NCBI GenBank assembly: GCA_035578175.1
Contig: JAQMRL010000003.1
Span: 57,768,672 to 57,832,671 of the forward strand
DNA from: Catonia carolina
Taxonomy: Eukaryota; Arthropoda; Insecta; Hemiptera; Achilidae
DNA: 64,000 nt
Direction: 5' to 3'
In this document: positions 1 to 11,860 of the stretch, piece after piece
Layout: every line of letters starts with the position of its first letter
Position numbering within the stretch: the first letter of the stretch is position 1
The notes under the pieces: generated by a model
Told to the model about the DNA's origin: nothing
Database searches by the model: none
What the model saw: the letters and a program-made list of their open reading frames with translations, nothing else
Position numbers and translations under genes: made by a program

Positions 1-219
1 TTGGAGTGCAAATAATTAACCATGGTCATAAATAACCTTCGTAAAAGAGGACCAATTATCGTAAGTTTCTTAGTGTTTATTTTGATCTTGTGTTTAGTTT
101 TATTTTTGGTCAAGAATATCACTGTTTATTAAATTTATTGTTGTTTAGTTTTTTATTTTAAATCGCATCAACAGCTTGGGTATTTATGAGTACGGTGGGT
201 TATGGAACTGGAACGGTTT
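1..219. other. AT-rich leader, nothing recognised
   Basis: No coding segment, RNA gene or terminal repeat could be supported here. A SINE remnant follows directly. Confidence 0.5.
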
Positions 220-297
220 CAGACCCTAGCCTGGTATCGAATCTGGGACCTCTGTTTAGTAGGCTAGCGCACTAACTACAACGCCACGGAGGCGGCC
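220..297 (-). mobile_element. tRNA-derived SINE fragment
   Basis: On the minus strand this reads as a tRNA-like pol III promoter head: an A-box-like TGGCGTTGTAGTTAGTGCGC, then a B-box-like AGATTCGATACCAGG and a short AGGGTCTG. The same head is seen, better preserved, at 17854-18016 and 16219-16396. The 3' body and poly(A) tail are missing. It is an old truncated copy and not a tRNA gene, because no cloverleaf can be drawn. Confidence 0.6.
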
Positions 298-392
298 ATT
301 GTTTACGTTATTTAAAATTTTATCAATGGGTTGGTCATTAGCTATTATACCGGATCAAAAGAATGGTTGATCATTATTGGTGTTAAAAATTT

Positions 393-475
393 CCAGACTC
401 TTACCTGGTAATCGAATCCCAGTAGCTTTTACTTTGAAGTCTGACGCAGTTAGTTCTTCACTACAACGCTAAAGA
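393..475 (-). mobile_element. decayed SINE head fragment
   Basis: A second minus-strand remnant of the same SINE head. The B box reads GGGATTCGATTACCAGG and is followed by a degraded TCTGGAA. The A-box side (TTAGCGTTGTAGTGAAGAAC) is poor. It lies about 100 bp from the preceding fragment in the same orientation, so the two may be separate insertions or one duplicated copy. Confidence 0.45.
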
Positions 476-1099
476 TCAGAACAGTAATTGGAAGTTAATA
501 ACGTTCTCATCTGACATTCGTTTTATACCCATCACGTCAGCAAAGTTTTCTAGTTTTATTAGAAATTGAATTAATTGGTAGGCGTACATTTGAGGTCAGT
601 TTGAATAACCAACTATAGTTTAAATTCACGGTTATTAAATTATTAAAAACAAATAATTAATTAGTATTACGGTATATGTTTTATCAAATTGTGTAATACA
701 TCAAAACTAATTCTGTTTGTAGCATCCATCTTGTGGTAAATCCTTAACCCCTAAAACTGGAAATATTATTATTAATTTTAATGGTTTTTAATGGTACGAT
801 AGAAGTAAGTAAAAGGTAAAACATAAATTGTCAAAATAGGCCCTACAGTCCAAAATAATGGAAACATTCTGGTAACTTATCCAAATACCGGAAAATTTAG
901 ATAGTGTAAGCTTTGAGTATTTTGCTGTTTTTGTTTAAAATAAATTTTTTACCCTAAACGAGCATGGGCGAAATTGTCAGTTACACTTATTTTTTAGTAT
1001 TGGGAACTGTTTTATTTCGAACAGGACTGAAAACAATAATTTACTTCCCTATATATTTATACTAGCTAAAGTGCCCGTTCTTTAAATGGTTTACTTGAT

Positions 1100-1213
1100 G
1101 CTGTGGACAATCGGTTGGGGTACCGAGTTCGATCCCTGTCAGGTCTGATATTCTTTAATCGTTCATTACTATCTACCTCCTTTCAACTTCAGCATTATTA
1201 TAATCAAAAAAAT
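1100..1213 (+). mobile_element. SINE fragment, plus strand
   Basis: B box GAGTTCGATCCCTGTC followed by AGGTCTGATATT and a degraded form of the common 3' body ending near an A-rich AATCAAAAAAATAA. The A box is not clear. The family resemblance is to the SINE at 17854-18016. Just upstream, ACTAGCTAAAGTGCCCGTTC resembles the start of another repeat seen at about 16163. Confidence 0.5.
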
Positions 1214-3464
1214 AATAGTTGGACGTAAAATAAAAGCGAGATTTTAAATTAAGTTATGCACCGCTTTATTATTTTCATAAAAAATGAAAGGTAAATCTCA
1301 ATAGGAACACCACGATGGTTAACTATCGAACTATTAAAACGACTGATTCATTTTTGACAATGTGACCGAGAATGGGTGTATAGAGTACTGGTGGAATTGG
1401 TAGGTAAATAACTAAATGAATGAATACGGGTTTTACCGGCGCGTAGGCCTATGTGTACTGTTTTGTTGTTTTGTATGTTAATATTCTAAAAAAATATTGA
1501 TGTGTTTATTTTTTTTAATTGGTAATATCTCCGTTATTATGCATGAAAATGAAAAACTTTACATAATCAAACTTGTTTGTCTTAAAACGTTTCGTAATTT
1601 CGATTATATAACATTTTTTGATACATTGACTTTTAACGGAGATATTCATAGCTTTTGGTTTACTCCTCTCTCTGAACTCACTTTTTTATCTCATTGTGAT
1701 ATTAAAAGAATTTATAGCCTATTTTCATTTCGATTATGTCCAGAACCTAAATACCGAAATTCATTAACATTGGTTTAGCGGTTCTTAGGTGATACCGTAA
1801 CATACAAACAGACAAAAATTTCAATTGGACTGAGTACAGCTTTCTTCGTTCAGTTGTTTCTGTTTCAATACGAAGTACAAAAAGTATCAATTACTTTGTA
1901 CCAGTTACTGTATATTACTTGTACCGAGTTGTACTAGGAATATAAAAATTGTTTTCGAACCCAAAACTAGTCCGGAGGAGTAAATAAAATTTCAGACTAC
2001 GAATAATATAAAGTAAATCGCCGCATTGAACGAGAAAAGTATCAGATAAAATTAAAGTAACATGATTAACTTAGAACTGAACAAGTATATTTTTAAATTT
2101 AAAGAACGTGCTTTAATTTGTATATCTTAATCCTATTTTTCATGGTTATAATAAATAAAACCACTGTGCTAGAATACGCTAATAACAATTTATACTCGGT
2201 AGTTTACTTTACACTACGATGTGTACTTTAACAACAGTTAAATGAGAACTAGGAACAGACTGCTGTTGCAGTAATTTTAGTTATTCACGTTTAAAGCAGT
2301 TGCAATGAAATTTAATGAAAAATATACCATATCTGCAGTAAATTCATTCACTGTTTGCAATTTATGCAAAAACCCTCATTAAAAATTCTCAGCGTTTTTT
2401 CTTACTAAAAATTATTATACATAAATTTTAATCTTTGAAAAATTAACAAATATTTAAGTTTAGATTTTTTTTATCTTTAATTTTTATTACGGAACTGTAC
2501 AATTAGCTGCACAATTTCCGTACATGATATTTAATTTAACAGGTGGTGGGCAATTTAACTTTCAGGAGAAGAGGTAACCAGTGGTACACTCCTCGTTTAG
2601 AACTGTAGGTGTTGTCCGCTTATCAGGCCAAGAGGTCTGTGCTCCATTTTCGCTTTAGACATCGTACAGTTGGGAAGTTCCTTGTTAATATTTCACGGGA
2701 TAATTGAATGAGATGATTATCTAATTGTTCACGAAATTTAGACCTTTATTTTCGAAAATTTGAAATCGTCGTGGAGGGTTTATTGCTTACATAAAAAAGT
2801 GAATACAACTTACGTGAACCTTGCAACTTCAAACTTGCCCACCTTCGATGCTGAATAACGTTCATATCCTCCAGGTGAATAACTTGGAAACATCATCTGC
2901 GTATAAAACGTTTAGAACGCAACCGCCGCCAGAAGCTGCTTCTCAGCTTAATTGAACCTCTGTACCAAAATTTGAATCTTCTAAATCCTTTTCAGATCAA
3001 TGTGAACTTATGGTGTTCAGCTCTTTAGAGCAGCAGCAGAGAGCAACTTAAATTTTGGATTTAATTTATTTTTCTCAAGAAATATTTTTACCGATCGACC
3101 CATTCAGATAGATCTATAGTAAAATGTCTTATAAGAAAAAGCAGTTTTGTCCGAAATTAATTCCAGAACCGAAAATAATATTTCTTCAAATTCTTGTAAT
3201 CTTAATTTCAGTTTTCGGTACAAGCCTCAACGTTGTTTGGCAATAGCATTTGTAAAATTGGAGATTTTCGAAATTATAACTAAATCGGGATTTATCTCCT
3301 GTTAACTGTAACTTAAGGCTGACTTCCTTCGAAAGTAAAATGTGGACGGATGTTTTAGGAAAACAATTCCCCCAATCTCTCCAACACGATCTGCTCTTGT
3401 TGTAAAGATTTTTTGTATTGTTAAAAATGTCTGAAGTTTATTTATACTTTCTTCCATTGTTGCT
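1214..3464. other. AT-rich non-coding stretch
   Basis: A 93-codon frame at 1497-1778 has skewed, low-complexity composition and no recognised motif, and I take it as chance. It contains a perfect 13-bp inverted repeat, AATATCTCCGTTA at 1524-1536 and its complement at 1634-1646. The rest shows no element ends or RNA genes that I can support. Confidence 0.4.
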
Positions 3465-3851
3465 GTTGTTGATTAGGTCAACAGCCGAAAGGCTGGTTTG
3501 AACCTCTAGAGGTTTTACTAAGTAAACAGGAGGAGTGAGGTGGTTACTATTGTCTTCCTCACTGAGTTGAAAGAGTATGCTTATAAGCATGCCAGGCTAT
3601 CTGAAAAGCATTTATTTTCCACCCTGCAAATGACACCTTCACTTCATTCACTACAGGGTCTGGCTGTATAGGGAAATTAATTACTCTCAGAGGAGATTAA
3701 CCTGATTAGTTTCTTTTACACCTCTACCTCTTCTGTTCTTAAATAGTTCAGTTATATAATTGGCTGACTATGTGATAAGAAACAGAACTGTTTGTTTTTT
3801 AACCAACAGATCGAGTGTAATTAATTTAACACTCCACCTGTCCGTGTGGGC
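3465..3851 (+). repeat. R385 interspersed repeat, copy 1
   Basis: First of six copies of an unclassified ~385-bp repeat. It starts near GTTGTTGATTAGGTCAACAG, contains GGCTGGTTTGAACCTCTAGA, a middle CACCTTCACTTCATTCAC and TGTGATAAGAAACAGAACTG, and ends near TTTAACACTCCACCTGTCCG. GGTTTGAACCTC resembles a pol III B box, so a SINE origin is possible but not shown. No TIRs were seen. Other copies are at 5861, 14474, 28528 (minus), 40528 and 42861 (minus). Confidence 0.8.
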
Positions 3852-5233
3852 AAGTGCAGTTAGCATATGCCCATAACAACATGTTGGTGTTAGTAGATTG
3901 CAATTCTGGATAAATACTCCGAAATACTTGAAGTTGCTAACCACCTTAATTCGTCAAAAACTGGTAACTATTTTTTTCTTCTTAAGGTTTTTATGTGTGC
4001 CAGTAAATCTGTCTTTTTAAAGGAGATTTTCGATCCAGTTCGTCCCGCTATTTCGTTTTTATTTTAAACATGTGTAGACATATATAAAATAAATCTAGGT
4101 TTAAAATGCTTTAAAGTGATTTCTCCTTTCAGTTGTAGTGTTTAGATTAGTAAATACAGCATGCCGTAACAAATGTATATTAGTGCCAGTGACTGATGGA
4201 TATGTATGTAAACAAACTTTCACCTGTACATGAGTGAAGGTAGTTTCTGAATAAATTACTTGGAATGTGTATAATTTACTAGTGCATTAGGCAAATTATT
4301 GAGGGAAGGTGTATATTGAGTAAGGTCAAGTGTTATGTCATGCAGTAGACAGCAATTCCACGACATTAATCACTTGTATTTAATGAGGATAAAACTGCAT
4401 GATGGATATTCATTCATTTAGCATAATCTATGCAACAGGTATAAATAGCTATTATCTAATGTATTGTGTTCTTATCGTTAATTGATTAGTTTAATATCTT
4501 TTTTATTCTATGATGGACTTTTAAAACAGTATTCTGTTTTTTAAAATATGTTCTACGTAATCTATAAAAAAATAATTTACACTTCGTTGAACTTCCTACA
4601 AACGTGATTTTTTATCTTGTAGTTTTTACAATCGTTTCAAGTAGTTAAAGTATGTATTCAGGGTGTCTCATATTCGAAAACTTCGTATTATTGCATTGAT
4701 TTTGTACAAATTCTTCTATTCTGAAGGATTTATAATTCGGTTTATTTTCATCATTTGTTGCTTTCTCTAATAACTCGTATAATTTCAAAAAATGTATTTC
4801 GAAATTTTTAATTACGTAGTTTCTTTTTGTCCTACACCATTTATTGAATAAAAGTACAAAAAATATTTTTTTTCTTTGACTGTAAATAAGGTATATTTCA
4901 GTATACAGTATAATTTATTCCTCTGTTAAGACTAGGGATAAATTTTAAAAAAATTCTAGACTGTTCATTATTTCGTGTTTACTTTTTTTTATTCCTAGGA
5001 AGTCATTAGTAAAAATCTATTTTTCCAAACTTTTGACGGAGTTATGTTCTTTTCCCATGTTAATTTTCCCCAAAGGATATTCCTCTTCTTTATCTTTTTG
5101 ACTATTTTTCAGTATTATTGTTCATACTAAACGTTCAAAAGCTTTACATTTTTTTTCTTTTTGCGGGTTCCTACAGATTTTTCCGCTTCCCGCATCCCGT
5201 AGCCTATCGTGTTATGTTTTCCAGTCATCCTTC
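3852..5233. other. AT-rich spacer, nothing recognised
   Basis: No coding frame, element terminus or RNA gene could be supported between the R385 copy and the ORF at 5234. Confidence 0.45.
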
Positions 5234-5797
5234 TTGAGATTCTTTACTGCCTTAGCTTTTAGGACTCTCTGTACCGATATTTCCGAGGGCGATCTCTTCT
5301 TCTATTCTCTGGACGAAAAAGTTCTTTGGAGCTATTTGTCGCTGCCATTATATGAACGTGCCCTTACCATACCTACTCTCTGGTATTCTGTCTACTATGG
5401 TATCATGAGAACCGGTCTGTTACCAGGTGTCTTCATTTCTCAAATGCTCTGGAGATTTTGTAAGACCATCGTAGCCACACATCAAAGACCTCCAGTTTCT
5501 GTTAATTCAATGAGCTCATTTACCAGCTCTGATCACTATGTAGTTATGGGTTTCAATATAGATGGGGTCACCAACTTCTTTGTTTTCATCCGTGTTTTTG
5601 TAGATCAAAGCAGAGCTTTCAAGAGTAGCTCTATTCTAATTCATGCGGCTCCTGATATGCCGCTTACTCGTTCCCTCAGATTTTCAACTGCTGTGAAGCT
5701 TTTAATTTCATCCGATAATTCGTTTGGAACGTATGTTTTTAAAGTTAGTTATTATTTATTAAAAATGTTTTTGTTATTTAGGCGTCTTTACGGGTAA
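5234..5797 (+). other. unidentified 188-codon open frame
   Basis: A plus-strand frame of 187 codons plus stop, less AT-rich than its flanks. It opens with TTG, and the first in-frame ATG comes only at about residue 58. I recognise no domain. It has several hydrophobic patches and no clear signal peptide. On the minus strand one frame reads VPNELSDEIKSFTAV, which faintly recalls the C-terminal end of some RT proteins, and stops are spread over all minus frames. It could be an antisense shadow of a decayed transposon gene, a retained exon or chance. It lies directly upstream of R385 copy 2. I would not call it a gene without expression or homology. Confidence 0.25.
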
Positions 5798-5860
5798 TAC
5801 AATCAATCGGCGTCGTAAATAATTTCTTAAAAAAATACCTCTTGTTATATCCATTGAAAA

Positions 5861-6242
5861 CGTCAACAGCCGGAAGGCTCGTTTAAACCTGTAGAGGTTT
5901 TATTAAGTAAAATGAGGAGTGAGGTGGTTTACTATTGCCTCCCTCATTGAGTGGAAAAGTACGCTTATCAGCATGCCCGGCCCTCTAAAAAACACATATC
6001 TCCCACTCTGAAAATTGTACCTTCACTTCATTCACCTCAGGGTCTGGCTGTATAATGAAATTCATGACTTTCAGAGGAGGTAACTCTGGTTAGTGTCTTT
6101 TACACCACTACCTCTTCTGTTCTTAAATTATTCAGTCATTTAATTAGCTGACCATGTGATAAGAAACAGAACTATTTATTTCATCCGTGCAACGAAAAAA
6201 TTGAGTGTAAATAGTTTTACACTCCACCTGTCTGTTATGGGC
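5861..6242 (+). repeat. R385 interspersed repeat, copy 2
   Basis: A near full-length plus-strand copy. It starts at CGTCAACAGCCGGAAGGCTC and ends at ACTCCACCTGTCTGTTATGG. It is readily alignable with copy 1 across its length, with small indels. Confidence 0.8.
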
Positions 6243-7539
6243 AGATTGAAAACGGTATTTCTGAAATGTACCCAACTTGGCAGGTGTTTTTTTATGATAA
6301 TACTAATGAACTAGAATATGGAAGTCAAAATAATATTTACTCGAGTATTTTATCTATAAAAAAATATTGATAAAATTGCAAAAAGTAAATTATTTATCAA
6401 GTAATTGACATATAAAAGGTAAAAATCTGTAATAGGCTTAATACATTATTCACGTAAGAAACCTGCTTTGTTACTTATCTTCTTTATATGGTAGGGTTAA
6501 GTTTTCTATTTCGTTTTGTTCTAAGGAAGAATGTTAAGACGAATCGTATCTCGTATCACCCTTACATCCCTGATACCAATTCAATGTAAGTTCTCCACTC
6601 GTTTATACAATGCAATCTGGTTTTCTGTTGCTTTACCTTCCAAAGCAACACATGGCAGTCAGTTCTGCTATACATCTCCAGTAAAAGAAAAGGTGAATAA
6701 ATAATATCGTTGATAAAAAGAGTAAGTGAAATAGAAATAGAATTTCTTTCAGAATCCACATATTTGACAAGTACTGTATCTACTTCACTTTTTTGTGTTT
6801 TATTATTATAAATACGTCAACGTTTCTCAAAATGTTCCTGGAATTTTAACTACGGTAACCGATGTGTTTATCAAGAATAACTGAAAAATCTTAAGAAAAG
6901 GACTACATCGTAAAAAATATTTCATTTCTGTTGAAATATTTCTTTTACTGTTTTAGAAAGCACAGCAACATAAACAAATTGGTTTTTCTTGTTAGCTTTT
7001 ATGATTTACTGGCATAGTGAACGTCTATAACGCAAGCGAAATTTATGAAAACGTTTTATCATTTTTATATTTTGTAAACTTCGGATATGTCTGTTCTTAG
7101 TAATAATTCAACCACTGATTACAGATGTGGTTTCCCAGTACTATAGATTATGTTTACGTAATATAACAATACAAGTAAAATTAATTATGACTGGTTGTCT
7201 TAAATTATCCCCTGATTCGTTGGAATTTATATATTTTTTGATAATTTTCTGTTATCGTTGGGCTACTATAATTTTATCTTAATTCTTTATTTTATTTATT
7301 TAATATTGTTTAAACATACATTTAATGTTTCTACTTACGTTACAACGCTTTTACTTGCATGTCAAGTTAATGTAATAAGGAACGGTCTTTGTTGCTTGCT
7401 ATCTATTCCTGTTAATTACCTTTTTATACAGTTAGCCTATTATTTATACATTTATAATTTCTTATACTTTTATCAGTCTAGACACAAACGAGGGCCGGCA
7501 ATCTATGTATAAGTATAATTTTCATTTATAAGGCTTTTC
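6243..7539. other. AT-rich spacer with chance frames
   Basis: A minus-strand frame at 6562-6759 and a hydrophobic plus-strand frame at 7258-7512 have no recognisable motif and the codon content expected of AT-rich noncoding DNA. No element ends were found. Confidence 0.4.
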
Positions 7540-7692
7540 ATGTCGAGGGATTGTAGGGAAGTGCTAAGTGGCGTAACGAAAGGTAATGTGGTTCAGGTAG
7601 ATTTGGAGACATACATTGCCGATTTCCTGTGGCGTTTTGTGTCCGATGATGTTCCATTTACAGCGATTTTGGCCGCCATTCAGAATCTTTGA
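7540..7692 (+). pseudogene. ISXO2-like transposase C-terminal fragment
   Basis: A 50-codon frame from an ATG to TGA, too short for usual gene finders. The middle reads YIADFLWRFVSDDVPFTAIL, which matches what I know of the C-terminal tail of ISXO2/DDE transposases common in arthropod genomes: an EF(L/M)WR block, then a short loop, then PF..ILA.I and a stop. The catalytic core and the start of the protein are absent, so this is a truncated remnant rather than a gene. It is less AT-rich than its surroundings. A run of ten C follows the stop. An alternative is a small chance frame; the FLWR-PF spacing is the main argument against that. Confidence 0.4.
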
Positions 7693-8248
7693 CCCCCCCC
7701 CCTCGAAAAGTAACTTCTAATGTAAGTAGAAGCATTAAATATTTTTCAAATAATATTTAAATAATATAAAGATCAAAGTAAAATTATAGTGGCCCCTCGA
7801 TAATAGAGAAGAATCATTTTTGTTATCTGCATACAGGGGACTCCAAAAAAAACTATAGGACTAAAGATAAAAACGTATAAGTTTTTATAACTTATAAATA
7901 TTACCACTCTGTTAAATTCATTACGTACCAATTAATTTATCATCTTTTTATTATTACTTAATATGTGTGGAAACAATCGCTCTTACCAAGGCCCAAAACG
8001 GTACAGTGGAAAACCAAGTAAATCCCTAACTAAAACCATCCAAGAGCCGTCGAGTCGAATGGCTGAGCCTCTCGACGGTTCATGAACCGTTTCGGAAGAA
8101 AGCTATTTAGTCATCCACTGTACTATTCCGGAACTTACTCTGTGATTTTTACTTTTTCCACACAAGATGAAGATCAGGCTTACAACACAGCATTTTGACG
8201 ATAACGAGGAACTGCTTCAGGCGTCCGTGCATGGTTTTCGAAGTAATT
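7693..8248. other. spacer with short inverted repeats
   Basis: It starts with a homopolymer run of C (about 7693-7702). At 8047-8081 the arms CCGTCGAG and CTCGACGG could form an 8-bp stem. TACAGTGGA near 8002 is complemented by TCCACTGTA near 8116, which hints at a small inverted-repeat element. No TSD was seen. Confidence 0.3.
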
Positions 8249-8700
8249 CTTTTTTTTTATCAGTCTCTTGACTGATATGATGCAGTTCTCCAAGCTGTCC
8301 GATCTTGCGCAAGTCGCTTCATGTCTACATTCCTGTAACACCCTATATATTTTATAATTTTCTTAAACTATTCTAACCTTTGCCTCCCCTACAATTCACT
8401 CCCTCAATATTACCCTCCATTATTGATACCAATACCTGGATGTCTTAATATATGCCCCACTAGCCTATTTTTTTCTGGTAAAATGTTTCCATATACTTCT
8501 TTTTTGATCACTCCCCTAAGAACCTCTTAATTACTTATTTTTGTCCACCCTCGTAAGTTTTAACGTTTTCCTATAACACCATATTTCAAAAGTTTCTATA
8601 CTCTTCCTTTCTACAGCCTCTATCACCCACGTTTCACTCCCGTATAATGATACACTCCAAACAAAGTGTTTTAAGAAATTGGAAACATTCTATCACGATA
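8249..8700 (-). pseudogene. RTE-like non-LTR RT C-terminal remnant
   Basis: On the minus strand, stretches from different frames give the C-terminal part of a non-LTR reverse transcriptase: FVWSVSLYGSETWVIEAVER, then FEIWCYRKTLKL, and at the end YVDMKRLAQDRTAWRTASYQ before a stop. This order (LYGSETW block, EMWCYRR block, MKRLAQDR.AWR tail) is familiar from RTE-like elements in insects. Between the blocks there are stops and frameshifts, and the RT catalytic core and endonuclease are missing, so the copy is 5'-truncated and dead. The A-rich continuation after the stop is on the minus-strand 3' side. Confidence 0.75.
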
Positions 8701-9694
8701 GAATTAATAAGCTGGTGCCTTTATGATAAAATGTCGTGATTAAAAAAATTAAAAGTATTTGAACAATATGCCTTTCAAATAAAAGTATTAAAAAATGTTT
8801 CCTTTCATCTTCTTCTTCTTCTTCTTCGAACCAAAGATTAGGCCGCAACCTGTTCCGAACTCACATACTACGAATATATCATCTATCTTCATCTTTTCTA
8901 GGTTTTACCGACATCCCTTTTAACTTCAGGAGCATACCGTGCGCCTGCTAAGGTGTCCTGTGATCTGACTTCCTTGCCATGTGCTGCCTCCAACTGCGGC
9001 GATAATCCTTTATTCCTTTAATTTATTATTTCTTGTGCCTTCCATTTAGGTTTTTTTTATTCTACGTAAGTTACCTTCTTAATATCTTAATATCCTCGTA
9101 GATAATAGATATTGTTTTAAAATTCAACTTGCTTGTTTTATTACCAATATGATAATATTTATACTTCCAATGATGTTTACAAACGTAAATTTATTGCAAC
9201 TCTTTTAAGGCTAACAATAAAGCCGCGCACAGCGTGAGCGCAATTGCTATTGCATAAGTAATTTTAAGTAATCTGATTTACCTATATAAAACTGTATTTT
9301 ATGTCAACGATTCTCTTTAATTTATAGAGATTTCCTCGCAATATCTAATTACTTTGATATTGATAAACATCTCTATTAAAATTAAACGGAGTTAATTATT
9401 TTATGTTAATACGTAATATCCTTTATTTAATCACTTCCGTGCCTATGTATGTGTGTAACTATATAATAAATGCTGGCTTACACCTGTGTGGTTTTATTAA
9501 ACTTTACAAAGCTTACAGGAAAGGATTTTACTAATTTACAGTCATATCCGTCGTCAGGAAAATAATGTAATAGTGGTGAAGTTTTTAACAAACTCTTTTT
9601 CATACAAATAAACGTGTTTTGTTCTGTTAGTGTACTTATAAAATTTACATATATAAATTTCAGATGATTTTTATATACGGTCATGTTAATAAAA
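8701..9694. other. AT-rich spacer with short microsatellite
   Basis: A (CTT)n run lies at about 8809-8827. No coding, RNA or transposon feature could be supported in the rest. Confidence 0.45.
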
Positions 9695-10110
9695 ATCAGA
9701 TGTGAACACTTACACGACTTTCTCTTGCCAATGTAAATAATGCTAACAATATAACCTAAAATTAGTAATAAAACTTTAGAAATAAACAAAAAACTAACCT
9801 CAAAAAACATAACCTTATTTATATCATGAGGGAATGATGAAAAATAAAAACCAACCTTAGTTTGGCTTAATAATACGGAAAATCACTCTTTCACGCTATA
9901 TTAGGCTCTGTAGAGAAAAACGCTTAAAATAAAAATTGTAGATATTTCAATTTCTTATAAATTTGATTATATGCATTTATGTCGCAAAATAGGTACTATG
10001 GACAAAATCTTAAGAAATAGATTTGTTTTTTACAGATTTTCATAGAAAAAACAGAAAATCACAATGTACAACTAACTAATTTCGACCTTCTCGTTCCAGA
10101 GCTGTAAAAC
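9695..10110 (+). mobile_element. family F TIR element, 5' half
   Basis: It begins with the family F left end (CACGACTTTCTCTTGCCAAT at about 9714) and continues through the shared body ACGGAAAATCACTCTTTCAC, TAGGCTCTGTAGAGAAA and TTTACAGATTTTCATAGAAA. The right half is missing. About 190 bp of unrelated sequence separates it from a reversed copy. A 110-codon minus frame across the left end has no motif and is not a gene. Confidence 0.65.
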
Positions 10111-10302
10111 AATGGTTTTATACCTTCCTCGTATTTTTGAAGCTTTTAAGAACCGGGAAAGTAGAGATAAAATTGGCAGTTATTTACCTCTTTAAAAAAA
10201 TAGTGATTATTCTTTTCAGAAACTATTTTCTGAAATGAAATTTTTATATGAAAGTTTGTCATCAGGGGTGCTATTCATCAATTTTGTTTGGTGAACCTCC
10301 AC

Positions 10303-11030
10303 CTTTTTTTACATTCTCTTGCGTTAAATAAATATTGTTGGGAACGAACGTATTTTTTTCATGTCGATTTTAAGAAATCGAGTTTTTACCGGAATATATG
10401 CGAGAGAGCGTGTGTGAACAAAATATCTCAAAAACGGAATAGCGTACCAAGTTAAACTTGGATTAAATTAAATACACTAGGGAACCCAACGCGAACATTT
10501 TCGTCAAAATTGGTCAACCGGAAATGTTAGTTTATTCGTGCGATTTTTCACTTATTTGCGATTTTCTCTAGTACAGCTCCTACGATTTTTGAAAAAAAAT
10601 CGCTTCAATTACTCCATTTTTATGCGCTACAAGATAAGGTAAACGCCATGTCTCCTTAAATTCTAAAGATGGCTGTACTTTCGTGGTAAAAAAACTGTTT
10701 TATTTTTTGTAAGATTGTGGCCTTAATATGCATTTTAGAGCTACTGCATACATAATCAAAGTTGTGGAAAATCAAGAAACCTACAACTTTTAATTCAAGC
10801 ATTTTTTTCTACAACACTTCATCAATTAATGATTTTGTACAAGTATATTTCTCATCAAAATTGGTAAAAAATGGAATTTTTAAGATACATCCTTGGTATT
10901 TGTTTTACGACATAAGTGTAAATACCAAAGTCATACCAAAGTTAGCCTATAGGAAACAAGAAACTACAACTTTTCTTTCAATCATTTGTTTCCGTAGAGC
11001 TTAGTTTAGCGTCAATAGTGATTGACGTAT
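10303..11030 (-). mobile_element. family F TIR element, reversed copy
   Basis: Reverse-orientation copy. Its right terminal repeat appears as TTTTACATTCTCTTGCG at about 10307, followed inward by GTGAACAAAATATCTCAAAA and TTTTCGTCAAAATTGGTCAA, matching the complement of the copies at 37142 and 62686. The inner part holds about three degenerate copies of a ~165-bp unit containing AAAAGTTGTAG and GACGCTAAACT-like blocks. No transposase is encoded. Confidence 0.65.
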
Positions 11031-11860
11031 TAAGTTTTTGCGAGATTGATTTTCAGTTTGTGCCATTCACTCATGATTATGTTTTCATTTTATATTGTGT
11101 ACTAATGATTAAACATAGGTTATATTATTCATAATTTACATTAGCAATAGATCATCGTGTGAGTTTTAGTGCTGTAAGCCGATAGTTTTTCTTCATTTTC
11201 TTCATGGTTTTTCAGTTTTTACTTTAAAACTTTTCAATAATTTTGGGTAGGCCTGTGTTTCAGAGCTAAAATATTCTGCTGAACTGTTAATCAATTTTGT
11301 ACTTTTGAGCCTAGTGAAGGAGGCAACTGTAAACAACGTTGAATTTTGTTCTACTAAGTAGACCGCTCAGAGCTCTAACAACAACAATGTTGAGCTTCCG
11401 ATACGAAGGACTACTACTTATACATTTTATGTATGTCCTTTTGTCTTAATCTTTGTACATATAACCAATGCCACTATTTGACCAACTTTCAATTTAGCAT
11501 AGCAATGTCGGTAGCTGTTAATTCTAAATTGAAACAGCTTATTCTATTTTACTGATATTTGCTTAAGGGATTTTTTAGTCCTTTAGGAAATTTTAAATTA
11601 ATGTAAGGTTTATGAGAAAAAAATTCTGTTTGGCATTTCTAACAAACAGTAACACAAATACAAAAATTGAAAACAAAAAAAATTTAAAATTTTATAAAAC
11701 CTAATTACGAAAGAATACAAAAAATTACGATAAGAGCCGATTATCCTAAATGATACACCATCACTCCGCCCCTCTAAGGCCAGTCACATAACAATACACC
11801 ATTTCGTGCGATAAACTGTCTCCCCTTAACCTTTCCAGTCTACCTCAAACTACTACTATT
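11031..11860. other. AT-rich spacer, nothing recognised
   Basis: No supported feature between the family F copies and the foldback element. Confidence 0.4.

Noticed and set aside
7258..7512. Hydrophobic 84-codon ORF
   Set aside because: T-rich DNA gives Phe/Leu/Tyr-rich frames by chance; no motif and no coding-like composition.
9478..9810. 110-codon minus-strand ORF
   Set aside because: It runs across the family F left end into unrelated DNA, with composition expected of AT-rich noncoding sequence and no domain.
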